This document shows, in pieces, positions 52,801-63,324 of a stretch of DNA of 64,000 nucleotides. Each line of letters opens with the position of its first letter. Positions within the stretch are counted from its first letter, which is position 1. Source of the stretch: Heliopora coerulea. Taxonomy: Eukaryota > Cnidaria > Anthozoa > Scleralcyonacea > Helioporidae. The stretch covers positions 1,350,001 to 1,414,000 of the forward strand of contig JASJOG010000032.1 in NCBI GenBank assembly GCA_030142905.1, read 5' to 3'. Below the pieces are notes generated by a model, which was not told the DNA's origin, made no database searches, and saw only the letters and a program-made list of their open reading frames with translations. Position numbers and translations under genes: made by a program.

Positions 52801-53833
52801 AGATGTTTTTCTTCTGTACAAAAACAACCCAACATTTTGCACAATATCGAAATGATTATTATTATGAAATATAAAAATTTTCTTTTCATTCAATTTAACA
52901 ATTTCACCATTTTGCTTGCAAGAATTATACACTTCAACAACTTTTTCATCCACCAAACTGTAAACACACAAATCGAAATTCTTTTCTTTTAAATAATTTA
53001 TATACAGTGATTTCATACTATATTTTTTTGTATTTTCTTTTTTTGTTTTAACAAAACATGCTTTTTCCACTTCAAACAATCTTTCTTTATTCAATACCTT
53101 CGAATATCTATCAAAACCAGCCAAAAAAGCTGTATACAAATTCCTTTTTTCAACAAGGGACATATTCAACAACACAGCATGACCCAAACAATTTGAATCG
53201 GCTTGAACATTTATCAATCCCAAATTTTTCTTCTTTTGTTTTTCCTTGACCCTCCAATAATATATCATCATCGACATCATTATTATTGTTGTTATTCAGA
53301 TTAACATTCCTATTATTGATTTTTTTTCTTCTTTTATCAATTGCCAATCTTGAAACCACCATGTGTCCACTCCACCTTCCTTCCACTGCAATCTGATCGT
53401 TGCTTTGCAAATGTTCATTTAGCTTATCATAAATTCTATCAACCGTCATGTCGTGTTTGGTAATTGTCGGAGTTGTATATTCTGATTCTGGAAATCTATC
53501 AAAGAACAATCTAAATAACATGTTGTCCCATTTCAATGTTCCAAACGCAACAAACAACAGATGGTTGATGATTCTTCTTAAAACAAGTTGAAAGACGATA
53601 TTTTGAGGAATTTCGACATCATACTGCATCATCATTTCTTCCACGTCAAAATTAAACTGAAATATTTCAGACACAAATCCCAAACGACTGTAAATTTCTG
53701 TACCCCGATGAACAACATTTTCATCATCAACAAAAGATGCATTTTGATCTTTTTCTTCATAAGGTATATAACTTACAATTCTTTCCAATTCTTCATCGGT
53801 AAATGACACTTTCTTCTGATCTCTGAATGTCAT
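49827..53833 (-). pseudogene. polB: Element 2 protein-primed DNA polymerase B, large
   Basis: About 1,330 codons over several frames. Start ATG 53833; N-terminal domain to about 53160; OTU-like and Cys-rich region 53280-52492; exonuclease 52410-51403 with IFDFQTEA (motif I, Gln where Glu is usual), WFAHNGSKFDCLF (II) and YCQNDVFIM (III). Motif A (YVDFVSLYPSVQ) is near 51090, motif B (LILNSLWGKL) near 50505 and motif C (YYDTDSIII) near 50225. Frameshifts lie near 53165, 52480, 51420, 51260 and 50675, and several stops after motif B. Longer than the element 1 enzyme. Confidence 0.92.
52492..53280 (-). pseudogene. OTU-like and zinc-binding region of the element 2 polymerase
   Basis: 262-residue frame inside the polymerase gene. 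LGLINVQADSNCLGHAVLL (D28, C31) looks like the cysteine loop of OTU proteases, and FIFHNNNHFDIVQNV (His143) like their histidine motif, at a plausible spacing. Cysteine clusters follow (CCKCMKKI, CNHICYSKFNCFKCQ, DVLCQLC), suggesting two zinc-binding units. It could be a ubiquitin-directed or processing protease joined to the polymerase. The family call is by eye. Confidence 0.5.
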
Positions 53834-54135
53834 TCAAGAAAACATCATGTTTTACAAATTTGGGAAAAAAAGTTTCTTAACCGTTCGATCCAAGATGGTA
53901 CTGGTATATAACACCCACAAGTTAAGTTTCTTTTGAACTCATGAGAACCTGATCTTCCTTCAACACTTTCTACTCCATCCGTGTTGTCAAACTGGAAATC
54001 TGTTTCCTTTGCACTTAATGAAATACAAATAAAAAAAAAACGTTAATATGATAAACACATTTAATTCAAAAATTAAAAAAAAATACCTTAAAATAATGAC
54101 ACCAACAATTACATTGATTTTGTTGACAGGAAACC
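53834..54135. promoter_or_regulatory. Divergent gap between polymerase and the 54-kb genes
   Basis: 302 bp between the polymerase start and the next plus-strand gene. Contains a TATATAACA-like box near 53905 and A/T runs near 54030-54080. Likely promoter region for both sides; nothing specific can be assigned. Confidence 0.35.
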
Positions 54136-54456
54136 ATGTTGACAAATGGTGTCATCAAAATATTTGTTAAAGCCAACGGAAACAAGTTGAAAGTCAGAGC
54201 AACATTCGAAGACAACGACGAAAATATTGCCTTTGTAAACAGAATATTTCCGGAAGCAGTTCATAATTTTATATCTGCATTTGGTGACCCCGTCAACGTC
54301 ATACCATATGAAGTGGAAACACTTGAAAACAGAATAAACATGTTTTTACTGGAATATCACAATCCAAGCGGAAGCATAATAGCGAAATTAGATGCCATCT
54401 TAAATTTCATAAAAAATAATAAGGATTTATACGAGGGTGTAAAAGTTTACGTTTAA
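54136..54456 (+). CDS. Element 2 hypothetical protein D
   Basis: 106-residue intact frame, one of the few undamaged genes in the element. It reads IKIFVKANGNKLKVRATFED, FPEAVHNFISAFGDPVNVIP and LDAILNFIKNNKDLYEGVKV. Mixed alpha/beta look, no recognised domain. Followed after 20 bp by the SET-domain gene, so the two may be co-transcribed. Confidence 0.55.
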   Translation: MLTNGVIKIFVKANGNKLKVRATFEDNDENIAFVNRIFPEAVHNFISAFGDPVNVIPYEVETLENRINMFLLEYHNPSGSIIAKLDAILNFIKNNKDLYEGVKVYV

Positions 54457-54475
54457 ACTTTTTTCTTTTTATTAG

Positions 54476-54993
54476 ATGTCAAAGAAAAGAAGAACACATA
54501 TACTCATGTTAAGATTGATTCAATGCAAAAGCAACACGTCAAAACATCAACATTGTAAAAATAGAATGCGTAGAACAAAACAATGTTGGATCCATCTATT
54601 GAAGAACAACAATCTCAGAGTTGAAAGATCTCTTATACCAAATGCCGGTTTCGGATTATTTGCAGGAAAAAAAAAATCAAAAGAGGAACAAGTTTAGGCT
54701 TATATACAGGTTGTAGAATAATTAACAAAAAACTTGATAAATATTATCCCAAGACCAACTTAGCTCCTTACGCAATATGTGAGAGTGGAAAACCTAATGC
54801 ACGGTGTATTAACGGAAATTATAGCACGGATTCAGCCCCACATTATGCAAATGATATAAAATCAAAAAGAAAGACCAATATGAACATTCGAAACGTGGGA
54901 AAACAAAAATATGTTCCCAAAGCTTTCACGACAAAAGCAATAAATCCAAACAAAGAAATATATTATTATTACAGTAGACAATATTGGAAATAA
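54476..54993 (+). pseudogene. Element 2 SET-domain-like protein
   Basis: ATG at 54476; the first frame is basic and ends with ERSLIPNAGFGLFAGKKK, where GFGLFA is the start of a SET fold. A poly-A run at 54667-54676 carries a frameshift, after which reading continues with GTSLGLYTGCRIINKKL, ICESGKPNARCINGN (the N-x-R-x-I-N core), KTNMNIRN and a final EIYYYYSRQYW before TAA 54993. These are the SET landmarks in order, including the closing Tyr. SET enzymes methylate lysines on proteins, usually histones. Truncated and frameshifted here. No pre-SET zinc region is visible. Confidence 0.72.
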
Positions 54994-55124
54994 ATCCTTT
55001 TTTTATTACCCCAACAACAAATTCGAGTATAACAAAAACACCATAAAAAGGTAAAATTTAAAATAATTATGAATTAACAAAATCACCAATATATGATATA
55101 ATACAATTAACTGCAAGCAAAGTT

Positions 55125-55430
55125 TCAAACTGTATTTAAAGTCTCTGAATGAATGTGGCGTCTTTTCAAAAATCTAGCAACAACAACATATGCCAATGGA
55201 ACCGCAAGCTCTGATACAAAAATTAATGCCCACCTGAGATAAAATCGATATGAGTTTTTTTTTTTTAAGAATACACAGTTCCTGATTACTCTTTTGTTCA
55301 ATAATTTCAGTCTCCTTCACGCAACCAATTTGAATAGACTCGAGGGGAAACATGTGATACGGCTTCACAGGAATTTCGGCAATCATACCCTGAGGACAAT
55401 CTGGTTTTGAAATGCAGCATAATACACCAT
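55125..55430 (-). pseudogene. Element 2 single-pass membrane protein
   Basis: The minus-strand frame through CCISKPDCPQGMIAEIPVKP and CVKETEIIEQKSNQELCIL leads, after a shift in an A-run near 55260, into YLRWALIFVSELAVPLAYVV (a membrane helix) and a basic tail (LKRRHIHSET) ending at 55125. A Cys-bearing outer part, one membrane segment and a short positive tail resemble a type I envelope or surface protein. The N-terminal start is unclear, and no family is recognised. Confidence 0.4.
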
Positions 55431-55488
55431 TTCTTTTATTTTATTGTAGTGAATCTCGTTCTTGACTACAACTCCCCATCCACCAAAA

Positions 55489-55698
55489 ATGATCAAGATA
55501 TTTGTATTCCTTGTTCTTGTTATTGGGATTTGTGTTGCTGAAATAAAACAACTTCCCCTTTTCACAAAAACACAAACGTTGCTATTCATGTTTTTGAATA
55601 GTTTTGATTTGAATTTACAACATATGATTGGTCGACGCTTAACAACAATAACACTATGTGTTGACAGTCACATAATACAGTCATTTCAAACAAATTAA
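55489..55698 (+). CDS. Possible secreted or membrane peptide
   Basis: 69-residue frame starting MIKIFVFLVLVIGICVAEIK, a near-ideal signal peptide with a small-residue cleavage site, followed by 50 residues without a clear domain. It overlaps the upstream side of the minus-strand membrane gene, so only one of the two may be real. Confidence 0.3.
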   Translation: MIKIFVFLVLVIGICVAEIKQLPLFTKTQTLLFMFLNSFDLNLQHMIGRRLTTITLCVDSHIIQSFQTN

Positions 55699-56139
55699 GC
55701 AATCAAATCAATTAGCCAGATAGATTTAAAACACATTTACAACCACTTTCCATCATTTTTATGTTTGAACTGCACTGAAACGATTAGTCCCAAAGAACCT
55801 GGAAGATCAACATGGAACAACATTTTACTTTCTTTGATTACACAAATCAACTGGACTCGAACAACAGAGGATGTAATAACCAATCCAGTTCAATTACAGA
55901 ATCACAGCTCGATACCGTATTTGACGATTTTTTCCACCGTTTTGTCACAAATGCAAATTCCGAATCTTCAAGCACAAGCGATACCAATGTATCAACAACA
56001 GAACAGCAAGAAACGCAAGACCCAACCAGTCCATCCACACTCGATAACATCATCAACACGCAACAATTCCCTGATATTACAATCGTCAAACCTTATCCCG
56101 TTTCCACAGCATCTATACAGTCCACCCATGCTGGAAGAC

Positions 56140-56242
56140 TGTAGTATACTTCTTTATTCTGGAAGTGACATAACTGTACAACATCTCTGGTTCCGCCCTT
56201 TTTCCTTTTACTCTCATGTGACATGACGTCACGGTTACTACA
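56140..56242 (-). repeat. Gypsy copy 2, 3' LTR
   Basis: 103 bp, TG to CA, preceded by the AAGAC target duplication. A purine tract on the minus strand (56243-56256) lies directly inside. Confidence 0.95.
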
Positions 56243-56340
56243 CCTCTCCTCCTTCGGTTTCAACTCTTTCTCTTTAAAATGTTGCCTACAGTTTTAACAA
56301 AATGTGAACTTACATCCAGTTATATATTAAAAGTTAAATG

Positions 56341-57033
56341 TCAAGAATATCCGCAGTAGCTTGGTGGAACTCGATTCCGCACTGGTGACTGACCGGAATC
56401 TTCAATTTTCACTGTTCCGTTCAACTCACTGCCACAAGGGTTAGGCTGATTGAATTGATAGCTGTATTCATCTGGTGGTCTTTTTGGTTCTTTTTCTTGG
56501 TTAGGTTCCTGGTTTTCTTCTTCCTCAAGTTCCTTTGGGTTTTTATTCGCCTCATTCATTCCGGTTGACTTTCGATTCAGAATTTGGTCCTGGTGTCTCC
56601 TCGTATTTTTCCCACCCTCTGATATGACTGTATAGGAAACTGGACCTGATTTATTGATTATTCTTGCAGGGATCCATTTGCTTCCTCATCCATAGTTTCT
56701 GACGTAAACAGGATCTTGCGCCGAAAGCTTCCTTTGTCGAGTATTAACGTTATGGTGCTGTTTCTGTCTTTCTTGTTGAACTGTAACTGTTCTGCTAACA
56801 TCTGGTCGAATTAGATCTAACCGAGACTTTAGCTTCCGGTTCATAAGTAACTCTGCCGGTGTTCAGCCCGTGGTAGTATGTGGTGTTATCCTGTACTGGA
56901 ATAAAAATCGATAAACTTTGGTTTCCAATGTACCTTCGGCTTGTTTCTTAATGCCTTCCTTCACCGTCTGTACTGCTCTTTCAGCCAGGCCATTCGATGC
57001 GGGATGATAGGGTGCCGTTGTAATGTGCCTTAT
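56341..57033 (-). pseudogene. pol: Gypsy copy 2 integrase C-terminal part
   Basis: Continues the integrase with APYHPASNGLAERAVQTVKE (catalytic Glu), YRITPHTTTG, a TGA at 56863-56865, TPAELLMNRKLKSRLDL, then YVRNYG, a TGA at 56686-56688, and SKWIPARIINKSGPVSYTV. A charged tail (EEEENQEPNQEKEPKRPPDE) ends at 56341. Both TGA codons stand where related integrases often have Arg. Confidence 0.85.
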
Positions 57034-57034
57034 G

Positions 57035-58435
57035 CTATTGAGTTTGAGTGAAGTTTGAGCCGTTGTCGCTCACAATAATCTCAGGTAGTCCGTGTGTTGA
57101 AAATGTCTGTCTTAGTCTCTCTACAGTCGCTGTACTTGTGGACGTTTGCATCACATGGACATCTATCCACTTTGAATATGCATCAACAATAATTAACAGC
57201 ATTCTGCCATAAACCGGGCCAGCAAAGTCAACGTGAAGTCTTGACCATGGCTTGTGAGGGTGTTCCCAAGGATTCAGGGGGGCAGCAGGAGGCATTTTCT
57301 GATTTACCACGCATTTTTCACATGTTTTTACCTTGGCTTCCAAGTCAACATCCATCTTGGGCCACCACATTATCGATCTTGCAATAGCTTTCATGCAACA
57401 AACTCCTGGGTGTCCCACATGCACTTCATCCACCATACTTTGTCGGTGTTGAGGTATCACAACTCTTTGTCCCCATAGTATACATCCATCTTCAACAGTC
57501 AATTCGTCTTGACGAGTATAATAGGGTTTTAAACTCTCCAGAAGTGTTTCTGAAGTATTTGGCCAGTTGCTTTCAATGTAATGCATTACCATAGACAATT
57601 CTGGGTCCCTCCAGGTTGAATCTCTGATTTTTGCGGATGTTACAGGAGTACTGTCTAAACAGCCTAACGAGAAGTCTATGTTTCCAACCCTGGGAACACG
57701 TGACACTGTTTCATTGGCTGGATTTTGACTCAAGCTGTCAGCATTGGTATGCTGGCTACCTGCTTTATACTGGATTGTGTATTCATAAGCTGATAAGGTG
57801 AATGCCCATCGACGGATGTGTTCTGCCGCTGCAACTGGAATGCCTTTTTGTTCGTTAAACAGTCCTTGCAACGGTTTGTGGTCAGTTATTATGGTGAATT
57901 TCCTCCCATACACATATTGATGGAACTTGCCAAGACCAAAGATTATTGCGAGTGCCTCTTTTTCCAACTGTGAATAATTCTTCTCTGCCGGTGCTAACGT
58001 GCATGATGCATATGCAATGGGTCTCTCCCAACCATCTTCCATGACATGTGACAAAACTGCACCAATCCTGTAAGGTGAAGCGTCACATTGTAAGAGGACT
58101 TCCTTCTTGCTGTCATAGTGCACAATCAGTTTGGATGACTTAAGCATTTCTTTGGATGTTTCAAAAGTCTGCTGTTGCTGTGGTCCCCATTTCCATGCTT
58201 CGTTTTTCCATAACAGCTTGTAGAGGGGTTCAAGTTCACTTGCCAGGTTTGATATAAATCTGTGATAATAGTTCAACATGTCCAAGTAAGCCCTCAGTTG
58301 TGATACATTATTGGGCACTGGTGCCTCCGTCACTGCTTTGACTTTCTCATCCACCGGTTTTACACCATCTTTGTTGATCTTCTGCCCCAGATACACCACT
58401 TCTTCAGCCAAGAATACACATTTCTTGGGGTTCAA
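57035..58435 (-). pseudogene. pol: Gypsy copy 2 reverse transcriptase thumb, RNase H and integrase
   Basis: 466-residue open frame. NPKKCVFLAEEVVYLGQKI (thumb) leads to RNase H (IAYASCTLAPAEKNYSQLEK, TDHKPLQGLF), then HTNADSLSQNP, the zinc-binding HHCC (HVGHPGVCCMKAIARSIMWW, CEKCVVNQK) and the integrase core with LHVDFAGPVYGRMLLIIVDA (first Asp) and IIVSDNGSNFTQTQ (second Asp). The catalytic Glu lies past the frame end, in 57033-56900 (NGLAERAVQT). Confidence 0.93.
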
Positions 58436-58442
58436 AGTAATC

Positions 58443-59131
58443 CTGCATATGCTAACCTCCGAAGGACTTCTTCAAGGTTTTTACGGTGGGCCTCTTCATT
58501 CTCTCCAGATACCAATATATCATCCACCTTTACTAAGACATATGGTATTCCTTGCAATAAATTCTCCATAACTCTTTGATATATTCCTGGTGCACTTGAA
58601 ATGCCATAAGGGAGTCAGTTGTACCTGAACAATCCTTTGTGTGTGTTGATTGGAATGTTCATCTAATTTTAACTGTTGACCCCCATTCAGACTAGCGAAG
58701 AGGTCTTCAGATTTGGGAATCGGATAATTGTCTAATTTCGATACTTTATTTACTGTCATTTTGTAATCGCCACATATTCTCACGCTTCCGTCTTCTTTCA
58801 CAATTGGTACTATTGGTGCTGCCCATTCACTGAATTGTACGGGTTCGATTGTTCCTTCATCAACTAGCTGTTGAATCTTATTTTCAATTTTTGCTTTCAA
58901 GAGGTAAGGAACTGGGCAGGCTTTGCAATAAATTGGTTTTGCATCTTTGTCGACATGAATTCGGGCCTCTGTGCCTTGTAACATCCCCAACCCTCTCTGA
59001 AATGCCTTTGGATACTTTTGAACCAACTCTCTCATGATACTAGTCATGTTCGTTGAAAAGATTTCTTCCCAATTTAATTTAATTTTGCGCAACCAATTTC
59101 TCCCTAGCAACGACCGTATTCGGCCCTCCAT
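58443..59131 (-). pseudogene. pol: Gypsy copy 2 reverse transcriptase
   Basis: Frame 59131-58520 holds LLGRNWLRKIKLNW, GTIEPVQFSEWAAPIVPIVK, VRICGDYKMTVNKVSKLDNY and PIPKSEDLFASLNGG. After a shift near 58680 another frame gives LPYGISSAPGIYQRVMENLL and VLVKVDDILVSG, where VDD is the catalytic box (about 58520-58530). A further shift near 58445 joins the next frame. Complete fold, no longer open. Confidence 0.9.
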
Positions 59132-60165
59132 GACAACAATTGGCAGTTCAAAATACTGTTGTATTTTACCTGAACTTTCGATTCCCCTTTCACTTTGACT
59201 TTCTCCTCCGTATACGTCGTCAATATCATGTTTGTTGGCTGGAGGTTACCGCCGGGGTTAGCAATTCTGTTCCATGTTTTGTGTCCGATAACTGAGACAG
59301 CTGCTCCTGTGTCAACTTCAATCAAAAGCTTTTGGTTGTTGATTTCAACGTTGATCTTCAAAGGCTCTGCCTTTTCTTCTCTTAACTCATACATTCCATA
59401 ATCCTGGTTTATACCCCTTCCTTGTTGTAAAAAATTGGCCAATTGATTCTGTTGGACATTCCTTTGATTGTCGTTGTCTTTCTCTTGATTTTGTGCTCGA
59501 TTTGATTTTGTAGGCGATGATCGATTTGACTCGCTTCTGCACTTTCGCGCTATGTGCCCTTTCTTCTTACAACGGAAACACAATGCATCAACAAACTTAC
59601 ATTCGTCTGAACGGTGATTTCCACCACATCTGAAGCATACTCTGCCTTTCCACTCTCCAGCAAGCTTATCTACCGTCAATTTGTGGTCTTCACTGGTTTG
59701 TTCATCTCTCAATGCTAATTTTGGTTCTGCCAAAAGTTGTCGTTGAATACGATCGTTGTGGATTCCACTCACGAGCCTGTCACGTAATCATTCTTCCAAT
59801 GTCTCTTTAAATTCGCAGTACTGAGCAATCTCTCGTAGTTTTGCCAAGAATTCTGCTACAGATTCGTTTGGTTGTCTGTCTCGGGTGTCAAACTTGTGCC
59901 ATTGAACAATCACACTAGGTGTCAGTTTCTGATGATCTTTCATTACTTTAACTAGTTCATCGAATGTCTTATCTGTCAGTGGATTAGGTGCTACTAGACT
60001 TCTGAGTAGTTTATAACTTTTGTTTCCCATTGCAGTCAATAATATGGCTCTTTTGTCAGCATTCGTTATCCCACGAGCTTCAAAATAGAACTTTACTCTT
60101 TCCACATAAAGCTCCCAGTCATCATTTTCTGGATCAAACTCACCAATCTTCCCGTGTGTGGCCAT
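59104..60165 (-). pseudogene. gag-pro: Gypsy copy 2 Gag, zinc knuckles and protease
   Basis: One frame from ATG 60165, with a TGA at 59788-59790. Capsid-like Gag first (YFEARGITNADKRAILLTAM, VAEFLAKLREIAQYCEF), then after the stop LRDRLVSGI. Two knuckles: CFRCGGNHRSDEC and CFRCKKKGHIARKC. The aspartic protease site is LLIEVDTGAAVSVIG. The frame drifts out near 59150, where reverse transcriptase begins in another phase. The TGA sits between well-conserved blocks. Confidence 0.9.
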
Positions 60166-60198
60166 CGTTAATTCTCAAATTGTAACAGAACTGGTTTT

Positions 60199-60211
60199 AT
60201 CCTCGTCGCCA
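60199..60211 (-). promoter_or_regulatory. Gypsy copy 2 primer-binding site
   Basis: Minus-strand TGGCGACGAGGAT, one base inside the 5' LTR, identical to copy 1. Confidence 0.85.
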
Positions 60212-60212
60212 A

Positions 60213-60319
60213 TGTAGTATACTTCTTTATTCTGGAAGTGACATAACAACTGTACAACATCTCTGGGTTCTGCCCTTTTTCCTTTTACTCTCACATGACA
60301 TGATGTCACAGTTACTACA
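60213..60319 (-). repeat. Gypsy copy 2, 5' LTR
   Basis: 107 bp, matching 56140-56242 with a 3-bp (AAC) and a 1-bp insertion and about five substitutions. Followed by AAGAC. Confidence 0.95.
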
Positions 60320-61042
60320 AAGACGAAAATCAATCAACGTTTCAATTGACAGCAATATTCAAAAGCCATCTTTTGGACGTGACAACGACAGAAATAAATC
60401 CTACCCAATTGAACGAGTCATCTACCCAAACATCCTAATAAGAAACATGCAAAAACAAATCCAGAGAATGGTCACAATTGTTAATCATGAAAAAAAACAA
60501 GAAGACAAAAAGGAATGCTGCAATCAAAATCAAATTAAGAAAATACTCTCCCAGATTTCATATGAACAATTCGTCAGAGACAAAGTGACTTATATGAAAT
60601 TATTGAAAGAAAATTCAATAAGAAGCCCAACTTCATCATCAATGTTACTTTTTGGTTACGAATTAAAAAAGAAAACAATTTCGGTTGAAGATTATGTAAT
60701 AGAATTAATAATTCATATTATATTTTAGCAAAGGGTTACAACATCAATCTATTATTCACCACAACCATTCTAGAAGTAGATAAACTTAGGTATTGCGAAT
60801 TACTAAAAAGAAAAAATTCATTCGTATCCTTGCACGTCATAGCACTATTAGTTTTAAATCACGTTACATTAAACAAATTACCCATTTATATAAATATATT
60901 GCCGGCATATGAACAAAAATTTATCAAAACGTTTATAAAATTTATACAAGTAGAACTTCAATATAACCTTATCAAAGATCGTCTTACAGTTATAACAAAT
61001 CATTCATGTAAAAAACTAAAGAAATAAATCACCTTTGTTCTT

Positions 61043-61514
61043 CTAAATGTCAAATTCTTCTGCGATTTCTTCCTGAACATTTGACAAGTCACATAAATAT
61101 CGATGATTTGATTGAAACAGATGCTTGACCCGAACCACGACATCAAACAATTCATATGACTTCCTCATAACTATTTGATGTTTCAAACATATTCGTCTCA
61201 AATATTGAACGAAAGGAACATTACTAAAAAATTTACCATGCCCCTCTTTTTTTGGCTTATACCAAAGTAAAAAATGATAATATACTTTTCCAGTTTGACA
61301 AACATAGGGCAAAGAACACAAATGATGTTCCTTGTACAAAAAAAATATCCATCGATAATCTTTTTTTATGAGAATTCAAATAATACAAAACCTCATCCAA
61401 AAGTTTGTGGCTTATATCAAATTCTCTAACATCTTTCAAATTGATCTTTTCACTTTCAGGACAAATTCCTTCCCTCATTTTTTTGGGAAAAGTATAATTT
61501 AACCCTTCAGTCAC
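61043..61514 (-). pseudogene. Element 2 hypothetical protein F
   Basis: Two frames joined by a shift near 61335: 61514-61360 (MTEGLNYTFPKKMREGICPE, KDVREFDISHKLLDEVLYYL) and 61339-61043 (HHLCSLPYVCQTGKVYYHFL, CLKHQIVMRKSYELFDVVVR, ending EIAEEFDI). About 155 residues, helical, several Cys. No recognised domain. On the minus strand near the right inverted repeat. Confidence 0.5.
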
Positions 61515-62134
61515 GAAAAAAGTTATTTATAAATCATTCCCTACTTAAAATTTAAGTATACTTAATTATTTTTGCATCCGTTTTTTTTTGCATATCATTA
61601 TTTTCAAATTTGATAGTTTTGCATCCGTTATTCATCAATATAAACATCATAGAAACCCCTTCCTTTTTATCAAGAAGAGTCATCAACATAGTTCGTCAAA
61701 ACGTAAGTAAATTTTTACAATAATTCTATAACTCATGTAATAGAAACACACTTGTCGGTTATTCATACAAAGCTTTTGGTACAACTTCTTGTTGTCGGCT
61801 TCAGTGTTGGGTTGCCTAACAATATCCATTCAATCTTCAATTTTATTTGCCTTACATTATCACCATACTGTAAACAACATATTTCGGTTATCAAAACGAC
61901 TCACTCTTGTCCGGCTATTAGAACAACCCATTTTCCAACAAGCAAATATTAGATCCGTAAAATACTCGACTGACTTTCAAAAAATGTCTAACAAGAGTAT
62001 TTTGCTATGATTTGCTTTTTTTTCTCTTTTATTATGCAACATTAAATTTAACCAAAACTTTCCACTCCGTACTAATATATTCTTTTTTCTTTTAGTTATT
62101 TTTTTTATTACAGAAAACTTACCTTTTCAAGATA
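61515..62134. other. Intergenic region of element 2
   Basis: AT-rich. Overlapping short plus-strand frames (61752-61952, 61789-62010) have no coding signature. Two related stretches (TTTGCATCCGTT at about 61571 and 61618) form a short direct repeat. Confidence 0.35.
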
Positions 62135-62899
62135 TTAATGAGAACATTCATAAATTCCTGTAAAATCGTATACAGTTTTGTCGTCACCCCATCCATCTTC
62201 ATCTGTTGTATAATCATGTTCATTATTATATTCAATAAACGATTCAAAACCTTCAAACGGTTTTTCCTTTACTTTTATTGCAGAAGATTCACAAAACAAA
62301 ACTGTTTGTAATATAAGCTTTGTTTCACGATTTGTTAACAAAGAACCAAACTTGATACCCATTTTGAAATTTTCATTGGAATAATTCAACTCATTAAGAT
62401 GACGATTCATTTTTATACAATAAACAATGTATATTATCATGTTCTTCAAAAACATTTGTAAACAAACAATTCGAATGCACAACAGCATTTTTATCTACTT
62501 CAATATACTTAAATGCATCCTTCACTTTATTTCTGAATAATTCTCTTTTAACTGATGAGACGAATTAACAAATTCAAACAGACTAGGAACTATATAACAA
62601 TGCTGACAGTTTATACATAAGTGATTGCCATCATAGTTAATATTAATCCATCCCATTTCCTGCTCTATAAACAATTGATGCGCCAACGTAAAATCATCCA
62701 TATCAAAATTCCATATTTACAATTGTTCATCTTCTGATAAATCTGCAATTGGTTTATCCAACAAGCATCCAACTTTATAATACGAGATCAATTCTTCACA
62801 CAAACCATCAAACAGAACGACGCATTCACAATTATTTTCATTACTTTCAGAAATATACTTCGGAAAAACCATGGGTAAATCACTCACAAACCCTTCCAT
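62135..62899 (-). pseudogene. Element 2 hypothetical protein G (one or two genes)
   Basis: ATG 62899 opens MEGFVSDLPMVFPKYISESN; a TAA at about 62717 is followed in the same frame by MDDFTLAHQLFIEQEMGWIN and HLCINCQHCYIVPSLFEF, where CINCQHC is a possible metal-binding cluster. After shifts near 62545 and 62430 come DAFKYIEVDKNAVVHSNCLF and a C-terminal frame with GFESFIEYNNEHDYTTDEDG, ending at 62135. Acidic, Cys-containing, unrecognised. Confidence 0.45.
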
Positions 62900-63324
62900 T
62901 TTTTATTACTTTATATACAAAGTTTTCTTTTTATATAATGCCTCTTTGGAGGCTGGCACCTGGGTACTTATAACCACCTGTCATCAAAATCTTGACAGTT
63001 CAATTCAACGTGGGGGATGGAAAATGTTGTTAGGGCACATTTCCGTAACAGATACCAAACCAACTTTGGAAGTCCTTCACTTTTTTTTCTTTTTAAGAAA
63101 GAACATCAACAAGTCACAGAAATCTGACAAAAAATCATAAATTCATTTTGGTTCCTTCACTTTCATATATTTTTATATCAAAGTGAGGGCATCCAGAACC
63201 AAATTTTGATTTATTACTCCTTAAAAAATATCAAGAACAAAAATTTTTGATTCCAGACAATGGGATCCATGCAGTTTTGCCTCAAGGAAACAAAACATCA
63301 CAACTCCCGATCACCTTTCAAACA
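62900..63324. other. Subterminal region of element 2, right side
   Basis: No convincing gene. Plus-strand frames here (62871-63140) are low-complexity. Leads into the right inverted repeat; no tRNA counterpart to the left side is present. Confidence 0.4.

Larger units (their letters stand above)
56140..60319 (-). mobile_element. Gypsy LTR retrotransposon, copy 2 (Mag-like)
   Basis: 4,180 bp with LTRs of 103 and 107 bp (TGTAGTATAC...TTACTACA) and target duplication AAGAC (56135-56139 and 60320-60324). The primer-binding site TGGCGACGAGGAT at 60199-60211 is the same as in copy 1, and the polypurine tract GAAGGAGGAGAGG adjoins the other LTR. The proteins are only distantly like copy 1, so it is another family of the same clade. 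The LTRs differ by about five substitutions and two small gaps by eye. Confidence 0.95.
55812..61027 (+). pseudogene. Element 2 hypothetical protein E, split by Gypsy copy 2
   Basis: The left part (55812-56139) reads MEQHFTFFDYTNQLDSNNRG and a Ser/Thr-rich stretch. The right part (from 60320) reads FGRDNDRNKSYPIERVIYPN and then, after a phase change near 60715, AKGYNINLLFTTTILEVDKL and FVSLHVIALLVLNHVTLNKL to TAA 61027. The AAGAC target duplication marks the exact split. Without the insert it would be about 340 codons. Ser-rich N-terminus and helical C-terminus; no domain recognised. Confidence 0.6.

Noticed and set aside
53588..53806. Plus-strand frames inside the polymerase gene (also 52132-52512, 52711-52992)
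   Set aside because: Shadows of the clearly coding minus strand, hydrophobic and repetitive.
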